Origin: Plesiocystis pacifica SIR-1 | GTDB taxonomy: Bacteria > Myxococcota_A > Polyangia > Nannocystales > Nannocystaceae | Length of the DNA stretch: 64,000 nucleotides | Direction of reading: 5' to 3' | Assembly (NCBI RefSeq): GCF_000170895.1 | Contig: NZ_ABCS01000008.1 | Location: 101,626-165,625 of the forward strand | Made by a program: the position numbers and the translations under genes | Shown: positions 38,092-45,815 of the stretch, piece after piece | How the letters are laid out: each line of letters opens with the position of its first letter | How positions within the stretch are numbered: the first letter of the stretch is position 1 | Notes under the pieces: generated by a model | Database searches by the model: none | The model's input: only the letters and a program-made list of their open reading frames with translations | Told to the model about the DNA's origin: nothing

Positions 38092-38712
38092 TCAGGCGCT
38101 GGCGTGCACCTGCACGCCGGCCTCGTACTTGACGACGACGGCCTGGTGGTCGCGCATCTCGACGATCATGCCGACCGCGCCGCGGGCCACCTCGCCGTCT
38201 TCGCAGACCGCGAGCACGTCGACGGTCGTGCCCTTGAGCTCGATGCGGATCTTGCCCAGGCGCCCAGGCTTGGCGCCCAGCAGCATCTCGCCGGTCTTGC
38301 CGACGTAGTCCGAGGACGAGGCCGCGACGCCGGTGTCGTTGGCCGAGAGCCGGCGGATGAGGGTGACGGCGGTCCAGCCACACAGCGTGCCGACGGCGAT
38401 GGCGAGGACCAGGGCGACGGTCGTCGCCGCGAGGTCGAAGCCGTCGAGGACCAGACCGGTCAGGCCAAAGAAGGTGGCGAAGAAGGTCCAAAAGCGGGTG
38501 CTGCCGAGGACACCGAACAGGCCGCCGATGTCTCCGTGGCCACCGTCGCCTCCGTCGACATCTCCGTCGCCATCGAGGTCGAGGTCCGCGTCGGCGTCCG
38601 CGTCGAGATCCGCGTCGCCATCGGCGTCGGCGTCATCGCCCCCAAGCAGGAAGGAGACGCCGAGCAAAACGGCGCCAAGGACCATGGCGAACAAGTAGAC
38701 CTTGATGAGCAT
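38092..38712 (-). CDS. NfeD/YqiJ-like membrane protein with OB-fold
   Basis: A 206-residue protein with an N-terminal hydrophobic helix (3-24), then about 35 residues of Asp-rich repeat (DADADGDADLD type), two further membrane helices (about 72-115), and a C-terminal OB-fold-like domain (about 130-206) with YVGKTGEMLL and GRLGKIRIELKG. This domain order matches the YqiJ/OB-NfeD partners of flotillins. The acidic repeat may bind metal. It is first in the flotillin cluster. It probably regulates or anchors the SPFH oligomers at the membrane. Confidence 0.78.
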   Translation of the reverse strand: MLIKVYLFAMVLGAVLLGVSFLLGGDDADADGDADLDADADADLDLDGDGDVDGGDGGHGDIGGLFGVLGSTRFWTFFATFFGLTGLVLDGFDLAATTVALVLAIAVGTLCGWTAVTLIRRLSANDTGVAASSSDYVGKTGEMLLGAKPGRLGKIRIELKGTTVDVLAVCEDGEVARGAVGMIVEMRDHQAVVVKYEAGVQVHASA

Positions 38713-38846
38713 CGTGACCTCCGTGACGCGACGTACACAGACGACGCGCGCGCTATTTCATACCAGTTGTACGGGACTCGCGCGCCGCCGAATTGCCGGG
38801 CAGACCCGCGCGACTCGGAGCCCTGGACCCTTCGCCAGGCCTCGGC

Positions 38847-38877
38847 TTTAGCCGTCTGCCCCACGTCCACGACTCAG
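38847..38877. repeat. Dispersed intergenic box, internally deleted copy
   Basis: It reads GCCGTC directly joined to TGCCCCACGTCCACGACTC, that is, both ends of the 42-nt box with the middle removed. It lies just downstream of the uncharacterised gene that ends at 38914. Confidence 0.65.
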
Positions 38878-38913
38878 CCCTCAGCGAGCGGGGCGCTTCG
38901 CCCCACTCGATGC

Positions 38914-40353
38914 TCACGCCCGGCGCAGCTTGGGTCCGCTTTGGCTCGGCTCGATGACCAGCTCGTTTTGCGACTCGAGCCAGCGCTCGGCGCGATCGGT
39001 CGCGCCCACGCCCAGGAGGATCCGCCGGGCCCCGTCTGGAGTTCGGGCGCGGGTCTCGAGGAACACTCGATAGCCCTCCTCGAGGCGGCGCAGCAGCCAG
39101 TCCAGGGTCTCGCTCGGGTCTTCTTGGGTCAGCACCACGATGCTGCCCACGGGCATGGTCCGCAGCCGGGCCCAGGCGTCGCGCAGGCTGACGCGGTCGT
39201 CGACGACGAGGTTGGGGACGTGAAAGGCCTCGGCGAGAAGCTCGCCGAAGCCCGACTCGGAGATGTAGACGAGGGCGCCCTCGGTGATGTTGGCCGCGAG
39301 CCCCGTCAAGCCCTCGGCCGCGCTGGTGTCACGGACCGGGAGCTCGCGCCGCGTCTCCGTGTCCCGGCTCATCGCCGGCAGCTCGCGGTGGGTCACCGCC
39401 GTCGGACCCGCGCTCCCGCGCGAGCCCGCCACGGGCGTGTCCCGACGGGTGACCCGGTCAGGGATGGCCTGGGTATCCATGGCCCGCTGCGTCGGCGCGG
39501 TGGCCTTGACCGGCGGCGTGGTGCCGCCCTTGCGAGGAGGCGCCGAGAACACCGGCGCCGATGATGCAGAGCCCGCCGAGCCGTCCGTGCCGCCCTGCCC
39601 CCCCACGGTCGGCACCGGCGGAGCCTGGGGAGGAGGCGGCATGAAGGGGTCCGCTGCGCCCAGGCCAAAGTCACCGTCGGTAGCGTTGGACAGGCCCAGG
39701 TCGAGGTCCTCACCCACGCTCGGGACGTTGTTGTCGAGGGGGGCGAAGGGGGCGTCGTCGTCGTCGTCGGGCACGCCCAGGTCGCTCTCGGAGGCCATGC
39801 CGAGGCCGAGACCGCCCGAGACCGACGCCGACACGGCCTGGTGCTCACCGGTGTGCCCGACCTCGAAGTCGTCGTCGTCCTCGAGGGCCCAGGTCCCGCT
39901 CTCGAAGGGCGCCGCCGCTTCGGGCGGGCGATCGGCGAGGCTGGCGTCGAAGGGCTGGAAGTCGATGCCTGGGGCCGCCGCCGAGCCGCCTCGCTTTGGG
40001 GGGCTCTCGCCGTCGTCGAAGCCCGGCACGTCGAGGGAGAAGGCCGCGCCGCCCTCCGGGGCCTCGCGCTCGGCCCGAACCCGAATGCCCTCCATGCCCG
40101 GCTCGGCGAGCACCGACCACTTGGCGCCCGCGTCGATCTCGAACTCCACGGGGTTGCCGACCGCCAGCTCGATCTGCTGACCGTCGTCGACCGCCGCCGC
40201 GATCATGTCGAAGAGGTCGGAGCCCGGCAGCACCGTGCTCTCCGCCTCACTCCCCCGCGAGGTCGTGTAGACCACGGGCTGTCCCGACTCGAGCAGGACC
40301 TCGCTCGCCGCCCGAGAGACAGCACCTTCGAGGACGTTTGCGAGGGTTCGCAT
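38914..40353 (-). CDS. Uncharacterised protein, possible type IV pilus/secretion-ATPase-like N-terminus
   Basis: A 479-residue cytosolic protein. The first ~85 residues (LANVLEGAVSRAASEVLLESGQPVVYT, ... VEFEIDAGAKWSVLAE) faintly resemble the N-terminal domain of PilT/GspE ATPases, but no Walker motifs follow. A long Asp/Pro/Gly-rich disordered middle (about 95-330) contains repeated RRELP/HRELP-type peptides. The C-terminal ~140 residues (GALVYISESGFGELLAEAFHVPNLVVDD... GSIVVLTQEDPSETLDWLLRRL) look like a compact alpha/beta domain. This layout suggests a scaffold or regulator of polar machinery. There is no firm family assignment. Confidence 0.55.
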   Translation of the reverse strand: MRTLANVLEGAVSRAASEVLLESGQPVVYTTSRGSEAESTVLPGSDLFDMIAAAVDDGQQIELAVGNPVEFEIDAGAKWSVLAEPGMEGIRVRAEREAPEGGAAFSLDVPGFDDGESPPKRGGSAAAPGIDFQPFDASLADRPPEAAAPFESGTWALEDDDDFEVGHTGEHQAVSASVSGGLGLGMASESDLGVPDDDDDAPFAPLDNNVPSVGEDLDLGLSNATDGDFGLGAADPFMPPPPQAPPVPTVGGQGGTDGSAGSASSAPVFSAPPRKGGTTPPVKATAPTQRAMDTQAIPDRVTRRDTPVAGSRGSAGPTAVTHRELPAMSRDTETRRELPVRDTSAAEGLTGLAANITEGALVYISESGFGELLAEAFHVPNLVVDDRVSLRDAWARLRTMPVGSIVVLTQEDPSETLDWLLRRLEEGYRVFLETRARTPDGARRILLGVGATDRAERWLESQNELVIEPSQSGPKLRRA

Positions 40354-40513
40354 CCCGGCAACGATACCTCATGTCCCGCCCTACACCCGCGCCCCGGGGG
40401 CCTCGGTGACAGCGTGAGTTCGGGCGCTCGCCGTGTGCGATCACCATCGGAGCGAGTCCGCCCCACCGTGCCCCGGGGGAAGGTGCTGACTCGCACCTCG
40501 GCGCCAGACCACT

Positions 40514-40550
40514 CAGGGACTGTGAAGTTTTCACAGTCCCTGTCTATTTT
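40514..40550. terminator. Repeat-associated hairpin with T-rich flank
   Basis: A perfect 13-bp stem (CAGGGACTGTGAA / TTCACAGTCCCTG, loop GTT) is followed by TCTATTTT on the plus strand. It sits directly beside the 42-nt box, about 47 nt beyond the aldehyde dehydrogenase stop, so it may serve that gene. Confidence 0.6.
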
Positions 40551-40554
40551 AGCC

Positions 40555-40596
40555 GTCGTGGACGACGCCACGCCCTCCCTGCCCCACGTCCACGAC
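40555..40596. repeat. Dispersed intergenic box, intact copy B
   Basis: It is identical in all 42 positions to copy A at 20432-20473, with the same 10-bp terminal inverted repeat (GTCGTGGACG / CGTCCACGAC) and the same preceding ATTTTAGCC. It abuts the stop codon of the aldehyde dehydrogenase gene. Confidence 0.85.
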
Positions 40597-41967
40597 TCAG
40601 CCGACGGTGCGGGCGTGTGTCCGGGGCTGCATGAAGTTGCGCATCCCCGCGGCGCTGCGGCTGTAGCCGAAGCCCGACAGCTTCCAGCCGACCCAGGGCG
40701 CGCCCGCGGCCGCGCTCAGGCCCCGGTTGATGCCGATCATGCCGGCCTCGAGACGGTCGGCGACGGCCTTGCTGTCGACTTCGGGGCCCCACACCGAGGC
40801 GCCCAAGCCGTAGTCCGTAGCGTTCGCTCGGCGCACGACCTCGTCGGCGTCGGCGAAGCGCGAGAGCGAGACGACCGGGCCGAAGGTCTCCTCGGTGGCG
40901 ATGCGCATGTCGTCGGCGACCCCGCGGACCACCGAGGGGGCCAGCCAGTAGCCCGGGCCGTGGCTCTCGCCCGCGACCAGCACCTCGGCCCCGCGGGCGC
41001 GCGCGTCCTCGAGCTGATCGAGCACGAGCTGACGCTGGGCCGCGTTGGCCATCGGACCCAAGTCGGTGTCCTCGGCCCTCGGATCACCGACGCGCAACTT
41101 CGCCACCTCAGCCTGGACCCGAGCGACGAACTCGGCCTCGAGGTCGACGTGGACGAACACGCGCTCCGTCGACACGCACACCTGCCCGCTGTTGATCAAC
41201 GAGTTGCGCACGGCGAAGGCCGCCGCCGCCTCGACGTCGGCCCCGGGCAACACGATCATCGGGTCCTTGCCGCCGAGCTCGAGGACGAGGCGCTTCATGC
41301 CCCCCGCGGCGCTGCGCATGATCGCCTGGCCGGTGGCGATGGAGCCCGTGAACGCGACCATGTCGAGGTCGGCCTCGACCAGGCCGCGGCCGACCTCGCC
41401 GCCCCCCTGGACCAGGCCGAACAGGCCCTCGGGGACGAGCCCGGCCAGCGCCTCGTGGTACAGGGCGCCGCAGCGCGGGGTGTACTCCGAGGGCTTGAGG
41501 ACCGCGGCGTTGCCCGTGAGCAAGGCCGACATGACCAGGTTGTTGGGGGTGCTGACCGGGAAATTCCACGGCGCGATCACGGCCACGATGCCGAGCGGGC
41601 GCCACTGCGTGGTCACCTCGATCCCGCCCTCGGTCCCGACCTCGTCGGCGCAGGCCGTCCGCGCGCGATCGATGAAGGCCAGGGTCCGGCTCTGGATGTT
41701 GGCGACCTCGGACCGGGCGTAGCGCAGGGGCTTGCCCATCTCCGTGGTGATGGCGCTGGCCAGGGCCTCGGCGATGGCGGGCTCGCGGACCTTGGCGACG
41801 AAGCGCTCGGCGACCTCGGCCCGCGCCTCGAAGGGGCGCTCGGCCCACTCGCGCTGGGCCTTCGCGGCGGCCGCGACGACGCCGGCGATGGCGTCCACGG
41901 GGGTCGCGTCCACGGGGGGGAGGGCCTCGCCAGTGGCGGGGTTTCGCGTCTCGATCACGGACGACAT
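40597..41967 (-). CDS. Aldehyde dehydrogenase (succinate-semialdehyde dehydrogenase-like)
   Basis: A 456-residue NAD(P)+-dependent aldehyde dehydrogenase. Conserved residues are all present: Asn135 in APWNFP, the cofactor segment FTGSIATG, general base Glu230 in LELGGKDP and nucleophile Cys264 in NSGQVC. The C-terminal ETFGPVVSLSRF and LGASVW motifs complete the fold. The sequence resembles the succinate-semialdehyde/broad-substrate branch, and the length (~455) fits that group; the substrate is not certain. It is a single-gene unit on the minus strand, ended by the repeat-associated hairpin. Confidence 0.93.
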   Translation of the reverse strand: MSSVIETRNPATGEALPPVDATPVDAIAGVVAAAAKAQREWAERPFEARAEVAERFVAKVREPAIAEALASAITTEMGKPLRYARSEVANIQSRTLAFIDRARTACADEVGTEGGIEVTTQWRPLGIVAVIAPWNFPVSTPNNLVMSALLTGNAAVLKPSEYTPRCGALYHEALAGLVPEGLFGLVQGGGEVGRGLVEADLDMVAFTGSIATGQAIMRSAAGGMKRLVLELGGKDPMIVLPGADVEAAAAFAVRNSLINSGQVCVSTERVFVHVDLEAEFVARVQAEVAKLRVGDPRAEDTDLGPMANAAQRQLVLDQLEDARARGAEVLVAGESHGPGYWLAPSVVRGVADDMRIATEETFGPVVSLSRFADADEVVRRANATDYGLGASVWGPEVDSKAVADRLEAGMIGINRGLSAAAGAPWVGWKLSGFGYSRSAAGMRNFMQPRTHARTVG

Positions 41968-41999
41968 GGGGCGCAGTGTAGTCCCCTGCCCCGCGATGA

Positions 42000-42476
42000 C
42001 TAGGTCTCCGATTGCGCCGAGGAGGCCGGGTCCGGCGGGTCCCCTGACTCGGACTCCCCCGCCGAGAGCGCGACGTCATCGGGACGCACGAGCGCCGTCG
42101 CGGCCAGGGCCGCGAGCAGAGCCATCGCCCCCGCAGGTACGATCAGCACCGGCCACCCCGGATCGGTCGGGCCGTGGACGAGCCCGCCGAGCATGAAGCC
42201 CAGGCCGACCGCGAGCGCGCCCCCCCAAGCCGCCACGCGGATCTTGCCCGCCCACTCGGGCGGTGTGCGCAGACGCCCCAGTGCCCACGCGAGGGCGAGG
42301 TTGACGAGGCCGAGGAGGCCGCCGTGCGCGTGGCCGAGGCGCAAAAATTCCCGCCGCAATGGATCGTCGATCCAGCCCTCGGCGCGCAGACCGAACATCG
42401 CCTCGAGCCACAGCCCGGTCGCCAAGAACAGCGCGACCAGGCCCAGGGAGAGTCGAAGGTGCCGCTCCTCGCTCAT
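42000..42476 (-). CDS. Four-helix membrane protein of the octaheme cytochrome operon
   Basis: The start is set at ATG 42476, 4 nt after the cytochrome stop; the longer open frame upstream overlaps the cytochrome and lacks membrane character. The 158-residue product has four hydrophobic segments with a central LRLGHAHGGLLGLVNLALAWAL helix whose paired His residues could bind heme. The C-terminus is a short Ser/Glu/Pro-rich tail. This type of small His-containing membrane protein occurs beside multiheme cytochromes and could carry electrons or anchor the cytochrome. No specific family is recognised. Confidence 0.65.
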   Translation of the reverse strand: MSEERHLRLSLGLVALFLATGLWLEAMFGLRAEGWIDDPLRREFLRLGHAHGGLLGLVNLALAWALGRLRTPPEWAGKIRVAAWGGALAVGLGFMLGGLVHGPTDPGWPVLIVPAGAMALLAALAATALVRPDDVALSAGESESGDPPDPASSAQSET

Positions 42477-42480
42477 GCCT

Positions 42481-44415
42481 TCACTCGCCAATCCACAGTT
42501 CCAGGCCCACGCGGGCGTCGAGCAGCGCCTCGCGGCGCTCGGGCTGGTCGGCCAGGGGCGGCGGGCCGAGCCGTTCGCGGATCGAGGTGACGACGACGGC
42601 CCGGCGCTCCACGGGTCCGATGTAGTCGAACTCGCGCAGCAGCGCCAGCAGGGGCGAGCGCTCCGGGTGCTCGCTCGGCAGCGACTCCGCCAGGTCTCGG
42701 AGCCCCCGCCACGCAAACCACCGCACCGAGGGGTACTCGTCCTCGAGACCCTCGGCGATCCACGCCATGCGCTGCTCGACGCTGCCCGTGGCCCCCGGCT
42801 GGGCGAGGGCGTGGGCGGCGAGGTTGCGCTGGATGGGGTCTCCGCCGAGCAGGTCCAGGACCACCTGCGCGGGGCCGTCGGTCGCGGCGAGCTCGGCTCG
42901 GCCCGGAAAGCCCAGGCGCGTCATCGAGGCGGCCGCCCACCCTCGGCTGCGGTCGACGTGGCACAGCGTACAGGCGTCGGGCTGGTCGCCACGGCCGAGC
43001 CACGCGGCGGGATCGGGGCTGGTGATCTGGTGGCTGATCATCCCCTCGAGCAGCCCGTAGGTCGTCTGCGGCATGTGGCAATCGAGGCAGTCGACGGCGG
43101 CCGCGACCTCGCCGTGGCCCCCGTGACCGCCCAGACTCGCCGCGCCGCCCAGCGCCGCCGCGTCGTGGCAAGCGAAGCACGCCCCCTCCCCGCTCCGGTT
43201 CGGGCGCAGCTGACCGTCGGGCGCGTCGCCGTGCATGGTGTGGCAGTGGCCGCAGCCGAGCGCGCCGGGCTGCCCCTCGTCGAAGCACGGCGACTGCAGC
43301 AGCCCCTGGTACTCGTAGGCCGACAAGCGCGGGCTCCCGTCGGGCCAAAAGCGCGGACCAAAGGGCTGCTCGCCGCCCACGCTCGAGTCGGCGAAGATCG
43401 GCCGGGACACTGACGCCAGAGCGTCCCCGGGCACGAAGCCGTCGCCCTCGCGGAGCACCGCGGCGATGTCCTGGGCGATGCGCTGGCCGTGGCAGCGCCC
43501 ACAGATCGCCGACTCCGCTCCGGGCTCGAGGCGCTCGGGGTGGGTGATGCTGCCGTCGCGGGTCTGTCCCGCGAGCAGCCGGCGAAAGGGGTTGCGGTGG
43601 CGCGCGACGTGGGCGGTGGCCGGCCCGTGGCAGGCCTCGCAGGCGATGCCCAGCTCGCCCGCCTCGCTGGCGAAGCCGCGCTCGGGCGCCTCGACGGCGA
43701 AGCCCGGCGCGACCTCGGTGTTGTGGCAAAAAATGCAGTTGTCGTTCCAGCGGCTGAGGTGGCGCTGGTAGCCGTCGAGGTCGCCGGCCTCGACCTCGGG
43801 CTCGACGAAGGCGGCGTTCATGTGGATCCACCGGGCCTCGGCGCGGTGCCAGGCGACCGGCAGGCGGTAGAGCGCCGTCTCGCCCTCCCCTTCCCCTTCC
43901 CCCTCGAGCTCGGCCACGTACTGCTGGTAGCGGTGGCTGCCCACGCTCATCACCACCTCCGCGCGCAGCGCGACCTCGCCGGCCTCGCCGTTCGCGTCCA
44001 GGCGCTCGACGAGCACCCGCGGGGTGCCTTCGGGGCTGCGATCCATGGTCGCGCGAAAGCCCAGGTAGTCGAGCTGTTCCCCGGCGAAGGGCGCGAGCAC
44101 CCCGTCTTGGCCGGGGCGGAGCACGGCGCCCGCGCGCGCGCGGCCGGGGTGCGCGACCTCGAGGCTCGCCAGCTCGGGCGCGCCCACGGCCTGGGTCATG
44201 GTCCGGTGCCAGCTGTGCCGCCAGCTCGTCCACTCGTCGGGGTGGCAGGCCAGGCAGCTGTCCGAGCCCTCGGGCGGCGCCCCGTGGCGTTCGACGGTGG
44301 CCCAGGCGTCCTCGCTGCTCGCCGTCCAGCCCAGACCCACGCCCGCGACGACGAGCCAACACAGCGCGGGGCCAAACAAGAGCGCGGTCGCCCGGCGTGC
44401 CTCCGCGCGGCCCAT
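42481..44415 (-). CDS. Octaheme c-type cytochrome with HEAT-like C-terminus
   Basis: A 644-residue exported multiheme protein with an N-terminal hydrophobic signal/anchor (about 10-30). Eight CxxCH heme motifs are present: CLACH, CIFCH, CEACH, CGRCH, CGHCH, CFACH, CLDCH and CTLCH. The heme spacing and conserved His residues between motifs resemble the cytochrome c554/NapC-like and octaheme reductase group, but no exact subfamily is clear. The region after the last heme (about 500-640) is helical and resembles HEAT repeats. It likely handles electrons at the outer face of the inner membrane or periplasm. Its neighbours are a kinase-FHA gene 12 nt upstream and a membrane protein 4 nt downstream. 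Confidence 0.87.
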   Translation of the reverse strand: MGRAEARRATALLFGPALCWLVVAGVGLGWTASSEDAWATVERHGAPPEGSDSCLACHPDEWTSWRHSWHRTMTQAVGAPELASLEVAHPGRARAGAVLRPGQDGVLAPFAGEQLDYLGFRATMDRSPEGTPRVLVERLDANGEAGEVALRAEVVMSVGSHRYQQYVAELEGEGEGEGETALYRLPVAWHRAEARWIHMNAAFVEPEVEAGDLDGYQRHLSRWNDNCIFCHNTEVAPGFAVEAPERGFASEAGELGIACEACHGPATAHVARHRNPFRRLLAGQTRDGSITHPERLEPGAESAICGRCHGQRIAQDIAAVLREGDGFVPGDALASVSRPIFADSSVGGEQPFGPRFWPDGSPRLSAYEYQGLLQSPCFDEGQPGALGCGHCHTMHGDAPDGQLRPNRSGEGACFACHDAAALGGAASLGGHGGHGEVAAAVDCLDCHMPQTTYGLLEGMISHQITSPDPAAWLGRGDQPDACTLCHVDRSRGWAAASMTRLGFPGRAELAATDGPAQVVLDLLGGDPIQRNLAAHALAQPGATGSVEQRMAWIAEGLEDEYPSVRWFAWRGLRDLAESLPSEHPERSPLLALLREFDYIGPVERRAVVVTSIRERLGPPPLADQPERREALLDARVGLELWIGE

Positions 44416-44427
44416 GTCAGACTCGGA

Positions 44428-45654
44428 TCAGGCGACGCAGCGAATGCGAATCTCGCGGTCGTAGAGGCGAATCGCGGCCTCGCTGCCGTCGCTGGGCAGG
44501 GGCGCGGGGACGCCGGGGGTCATGCTCCGGCCCTGGTAGACCGTGCCGTTTTGGCTGTGCAGGTCGGCGATCCACAGCTGCCCGCGGTGGCTGTAGATGC
44601 ACGCGTGGAGCCGGCTGAGCCGGCGCGAGGTGACCTGAAACTGGCAGGCCTCGTGGCGCCCGAGCACGACCGGGCCCTGGCGCATGTCGAACACGCTGCA
44701 CAGCTCGTCGCGGGACGAGCTGAGCTCGAGCTTGGGCAGGTCCAGGGGCGAGAACAAGGGCGCGGGCTGACGCGGCGGCACCCACATGCCGTCGGCCATC
44801 GCGGCCTGCTGGAAGGCCTGCGACTGCTCGGCGGAGCTGGTGAAGCGGGCCCCGGGGTCCTTGGCCATGGCCCGCCGCATGAAGCGATCGAGGGCCGGCG
44901 CGGCGCGGTACTCCTGCTCGCTGCCGTGCAGGGTCGAGCCGTCCTCGTGGGCATCGGTCGCCCGAGGCACGCGCAGGGGCGGCACGGGGGAGTTCATGTG
45001 CTGCTGGAGCAGGTCTGGCAGGCTGCGCCCGTCGAAGGGCGGGCGGCCGCACAGCAGCTCGTAGCAGACCACCGCGAGGGCGTAGCGATCGGTCGCGGGG
45101 CCGACGTGCTTGGTGTCGCGGAACTGCTCCGGGCTCATGTAGTGCGGCGTGCCAAACACCGAGCCCGTGGTCGTCGCGGCCTCCTCGGACAGCCACTTGG
45201 CGATGCCCAGGTCGATGATCACCGGCTCCCAGCCGTCGGGGCGGTTGCGCAGCAGCACGTTGTCGGGCTTGAGGTCGCGGTGCAGCACGCCCTCGCCGTG
45301 GAGCTCATCGAGGGTGCGCCCGACCCCATCGATGAGCCGGTGCACCGACCACCCCTCGCCCGGGCGAATCACCGCCGAGGGCACGAGCCCGTCGACGAAC
45401 TCCATGGCCATCCAGGTCCGGCCGTAGTCGTCGACGTTCCAGGTCTCGACCCGGATCAGACCTTCGGCGGTCATGCCGAGCATCAGGTCGGCCTCGCGGG
45501 TGAAGCGGATCGCCGCCTCGCTGTCCTCGTGGACCTCGGCGCGGAGCCACTTCACCACCACCAAGCGCCGCTCAAAAACGTCGACGCACAGGTGCACGTC
45601 TCCGACGGCCCCCTCGCCGAGGGGCCGGATGCGCTTGTGGGGGCAATCGACCAT
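44428..45654 (-). CDS. Ser/Thr protein kinase with C-terminal FHA domain
   Basis: A 408-residue kinase starting at ATG 45654. The kinase part (about 1-270) has GEGAVG, Lys35 in VVVKW, HRDLKPDN (His125-Asp127), a DLG in place of DFG (148-150) and GTPHYMSPEQ. Residues about 325-400 form an FHA domain with the phosphothreonine-binding set: VVLGRH, SRRLSRLHA and HSQNGT. There is no membrane helix, so it is probably cytosolic. It is co-transcribed with an octaheme cytochrome and a membrane protein, an unusual pairing. It may regulate this respiratory branch through phosphorylation. Confidence 0.9.
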   Translation of the reverse strand: MVDCPHKRIRPLGEGAVGDVHLCVDVFERRLVVVKWLRAEVHEDSEAAIRFTREADLMLGMTAEGLIRVETWNVDDYGRTWMAMEFVDGLVPSAVIRPGEGWSVHRLIDGVGRTLDELHGEGVLHRDLKPDNVLLRNRPDGWEPVIIDLGIAKWLSEEAATTTGSVFGTPHYMSPEQFRDTKHVGPATDRYALAVVCYELLCGRPPFDGRSLPDLLQQHMNSPVPPLRVPRATDAHEDGSTLHGSEQEYRAAPALDRFMRRAMAKDPGARFTSSAEQSQAFQQAAMADGMWVPPRQPAPLFSPLDLPKLELSSSRDELCSVFDMRQGPVVLGRHEACQFQVTSRRLSRLHACIYSHRGQLWIADLHSQNGTVYQGRSMTPGVPAPLPSDGSEAAIRLYDREIRIRCVA

Positions 45655-45815
45655 GTCGTCGGATGCTAGCCCGTTTTGCCCCCGGCAGTCACGGCCCATG
45701 GGTGCAGGGGTCCGCGGGCTCACTCGGTGTGCGATCTGGTCCCCCGAGCTGCGTCCGCGCCGCGCCAGCGGGGCAGCCCTGGCCATGCACCCCCTGCCCG
45801 GGCGAAGCTCTGCCC

